6,333 nt of DNA from an uncultured Burkholderiaceae bacterium (GTDB lineage: Bacteria > Pseudomonadota > Gammaproteobacteria > Burkholderiales > Burkholderiaceae_C). Shown here one piece after another: positions 6,290 through 6,333 of this stretch (positions within the stretch are counted from its first letter, which is position 1; each line of letters opens with the position of its first letter). The notes below the pieces were generated by a model. That model was not told the origin of the DNA, ran no database searches, and saw only the letters and a list, made by a program, of their open reading frames with translations. A program made the position numbers and the translations under genes. The stretch is from the NCBI GenBank assembly GCA_938022295.1, contig CALIDR010000338.1:1-6333 (forward strand). The letters are read 5' to 3'.

Positions 6290-6331
6290 GGCCGGCGGCT
6301 CCACGCCCGCCTGCGCGGGCGTGGACCGGCC
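6290..6331. repeat. Strong hairpin with perfect 10-bp stem and flanking arms
   Basis: CCACGCCCGC (6301-6310) and GCGGGCGTGG (6315-6324) are exact inverses around a CTGC loop. Outside them GGCCGG (6290-6295) can pair with CCGGCC (6326-6331), with a five-base bulge on the left arm. No T-run is present. It may be a GC-rich transcription end for a gene just outside the window, or a dispersed palindromic repeat. Confidence 0.6.
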
Positions 6332-6333
6332 GA

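Larger units (their letters stand above)
6052..6333. other. Apparently non-coding region upstream of mntA
   Basis: I see no convincing gene in these 282 bp. Open frames exist on both strands, but their translations are Arg/Ala-rich, lack recognisable motifs and fit by-products of high GC. The stretch must carry any promoter for mntA-hepT; no clear -35/-10 pair is visible, and only a weak GAG-type ribosome site lies just before the ATG at 6051. It holds several hairpins, listed separately for the two strongest. Confidence 0.5.

Noticed and set aside
6052..6304. Extension of the mntA reading frame to an ATG at 6304 (187 residues)
   Set aside because: The added N-terminal part looks non-coding and relatives of MntA start shortly before the L-N-D-L-A segment; the better explanation is a frameshift after the ATG at 6051.
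1..6333. CRISPR arrays, tRNA or rRNA genes, insertion sequences, phage genes
   Set aside because: No regularly spaced repeats, no cloverleaf-like or rRNA-like sequence, and no transposase, integrase or phage motif seen in any frame.

Overview
The window is about 6.3 kb of very GC-rich DNA with strongly G/C-biased third codon positions. Gene content and protein style suggest a betaproteobacterium, probably a member of the Burkholderiales (inference): an order rich in TctC/Bug-type binding proteins and in TctDE-controlled transporters.

Positions 1-5266 hold a complete-looking tripartite tricarboxylate transporter (TTT) locus with its own two-component system. On the minus strand lie the response regulator tctD (1402-2073) and, 14 bp downstream of it, the sensor kinase tctE (start at 1387, running off the left edge with only its extreme C-terminus missing). 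A 125-bp divergent control region (2074-2198) separates them from the plus-strand operon: tctC (periplasmic binding protein), tctB (small membrane subunit) and tctA (large membrane subunit). The control region carries an 8-bp direct repeat with an 11-bp period whose second copy overlaps a perfect TTGACA. This is a plausible TctD-binding site and activator-dependent promoter for tctC. A GC-rich hairpin sits between tctC and tctB. The likely logic is that TctE senses an extracytoplasmic carboxylate, TctD switches on tctCBA, TctC captures the substrate, and TctA/TctB import it. The actual substrate cannot be read from sequence.

Positions 5411-6051 hold a minus-strand MntA/HepT toxin-antitoxin pair (MNT-domain antitoxin and HEPN-domain toxin), convergent with tctA. 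Both genes are recognisable along their full length and overlap by 11 bp, but each carries one apparent single-base deletion. In mntA it lies in a run of seven G (plus strand) near the start; in hepT it lies just after the RX4HXY motif. The five tct genes need no such correction, so decay of the toxin-antitoxin pair is the simplest reading. Sequencing error or homopolymer phase variation remain possible.

The remaining right end (6052-6333) has no convincing gene. It contains two strong hairpins, one with a perfect 10-bp stem at the very end. I found no convincing wholly new system. The points most worth checking are the double frameshift in the toxin-antitoxin pair and the candidate TctD operator.
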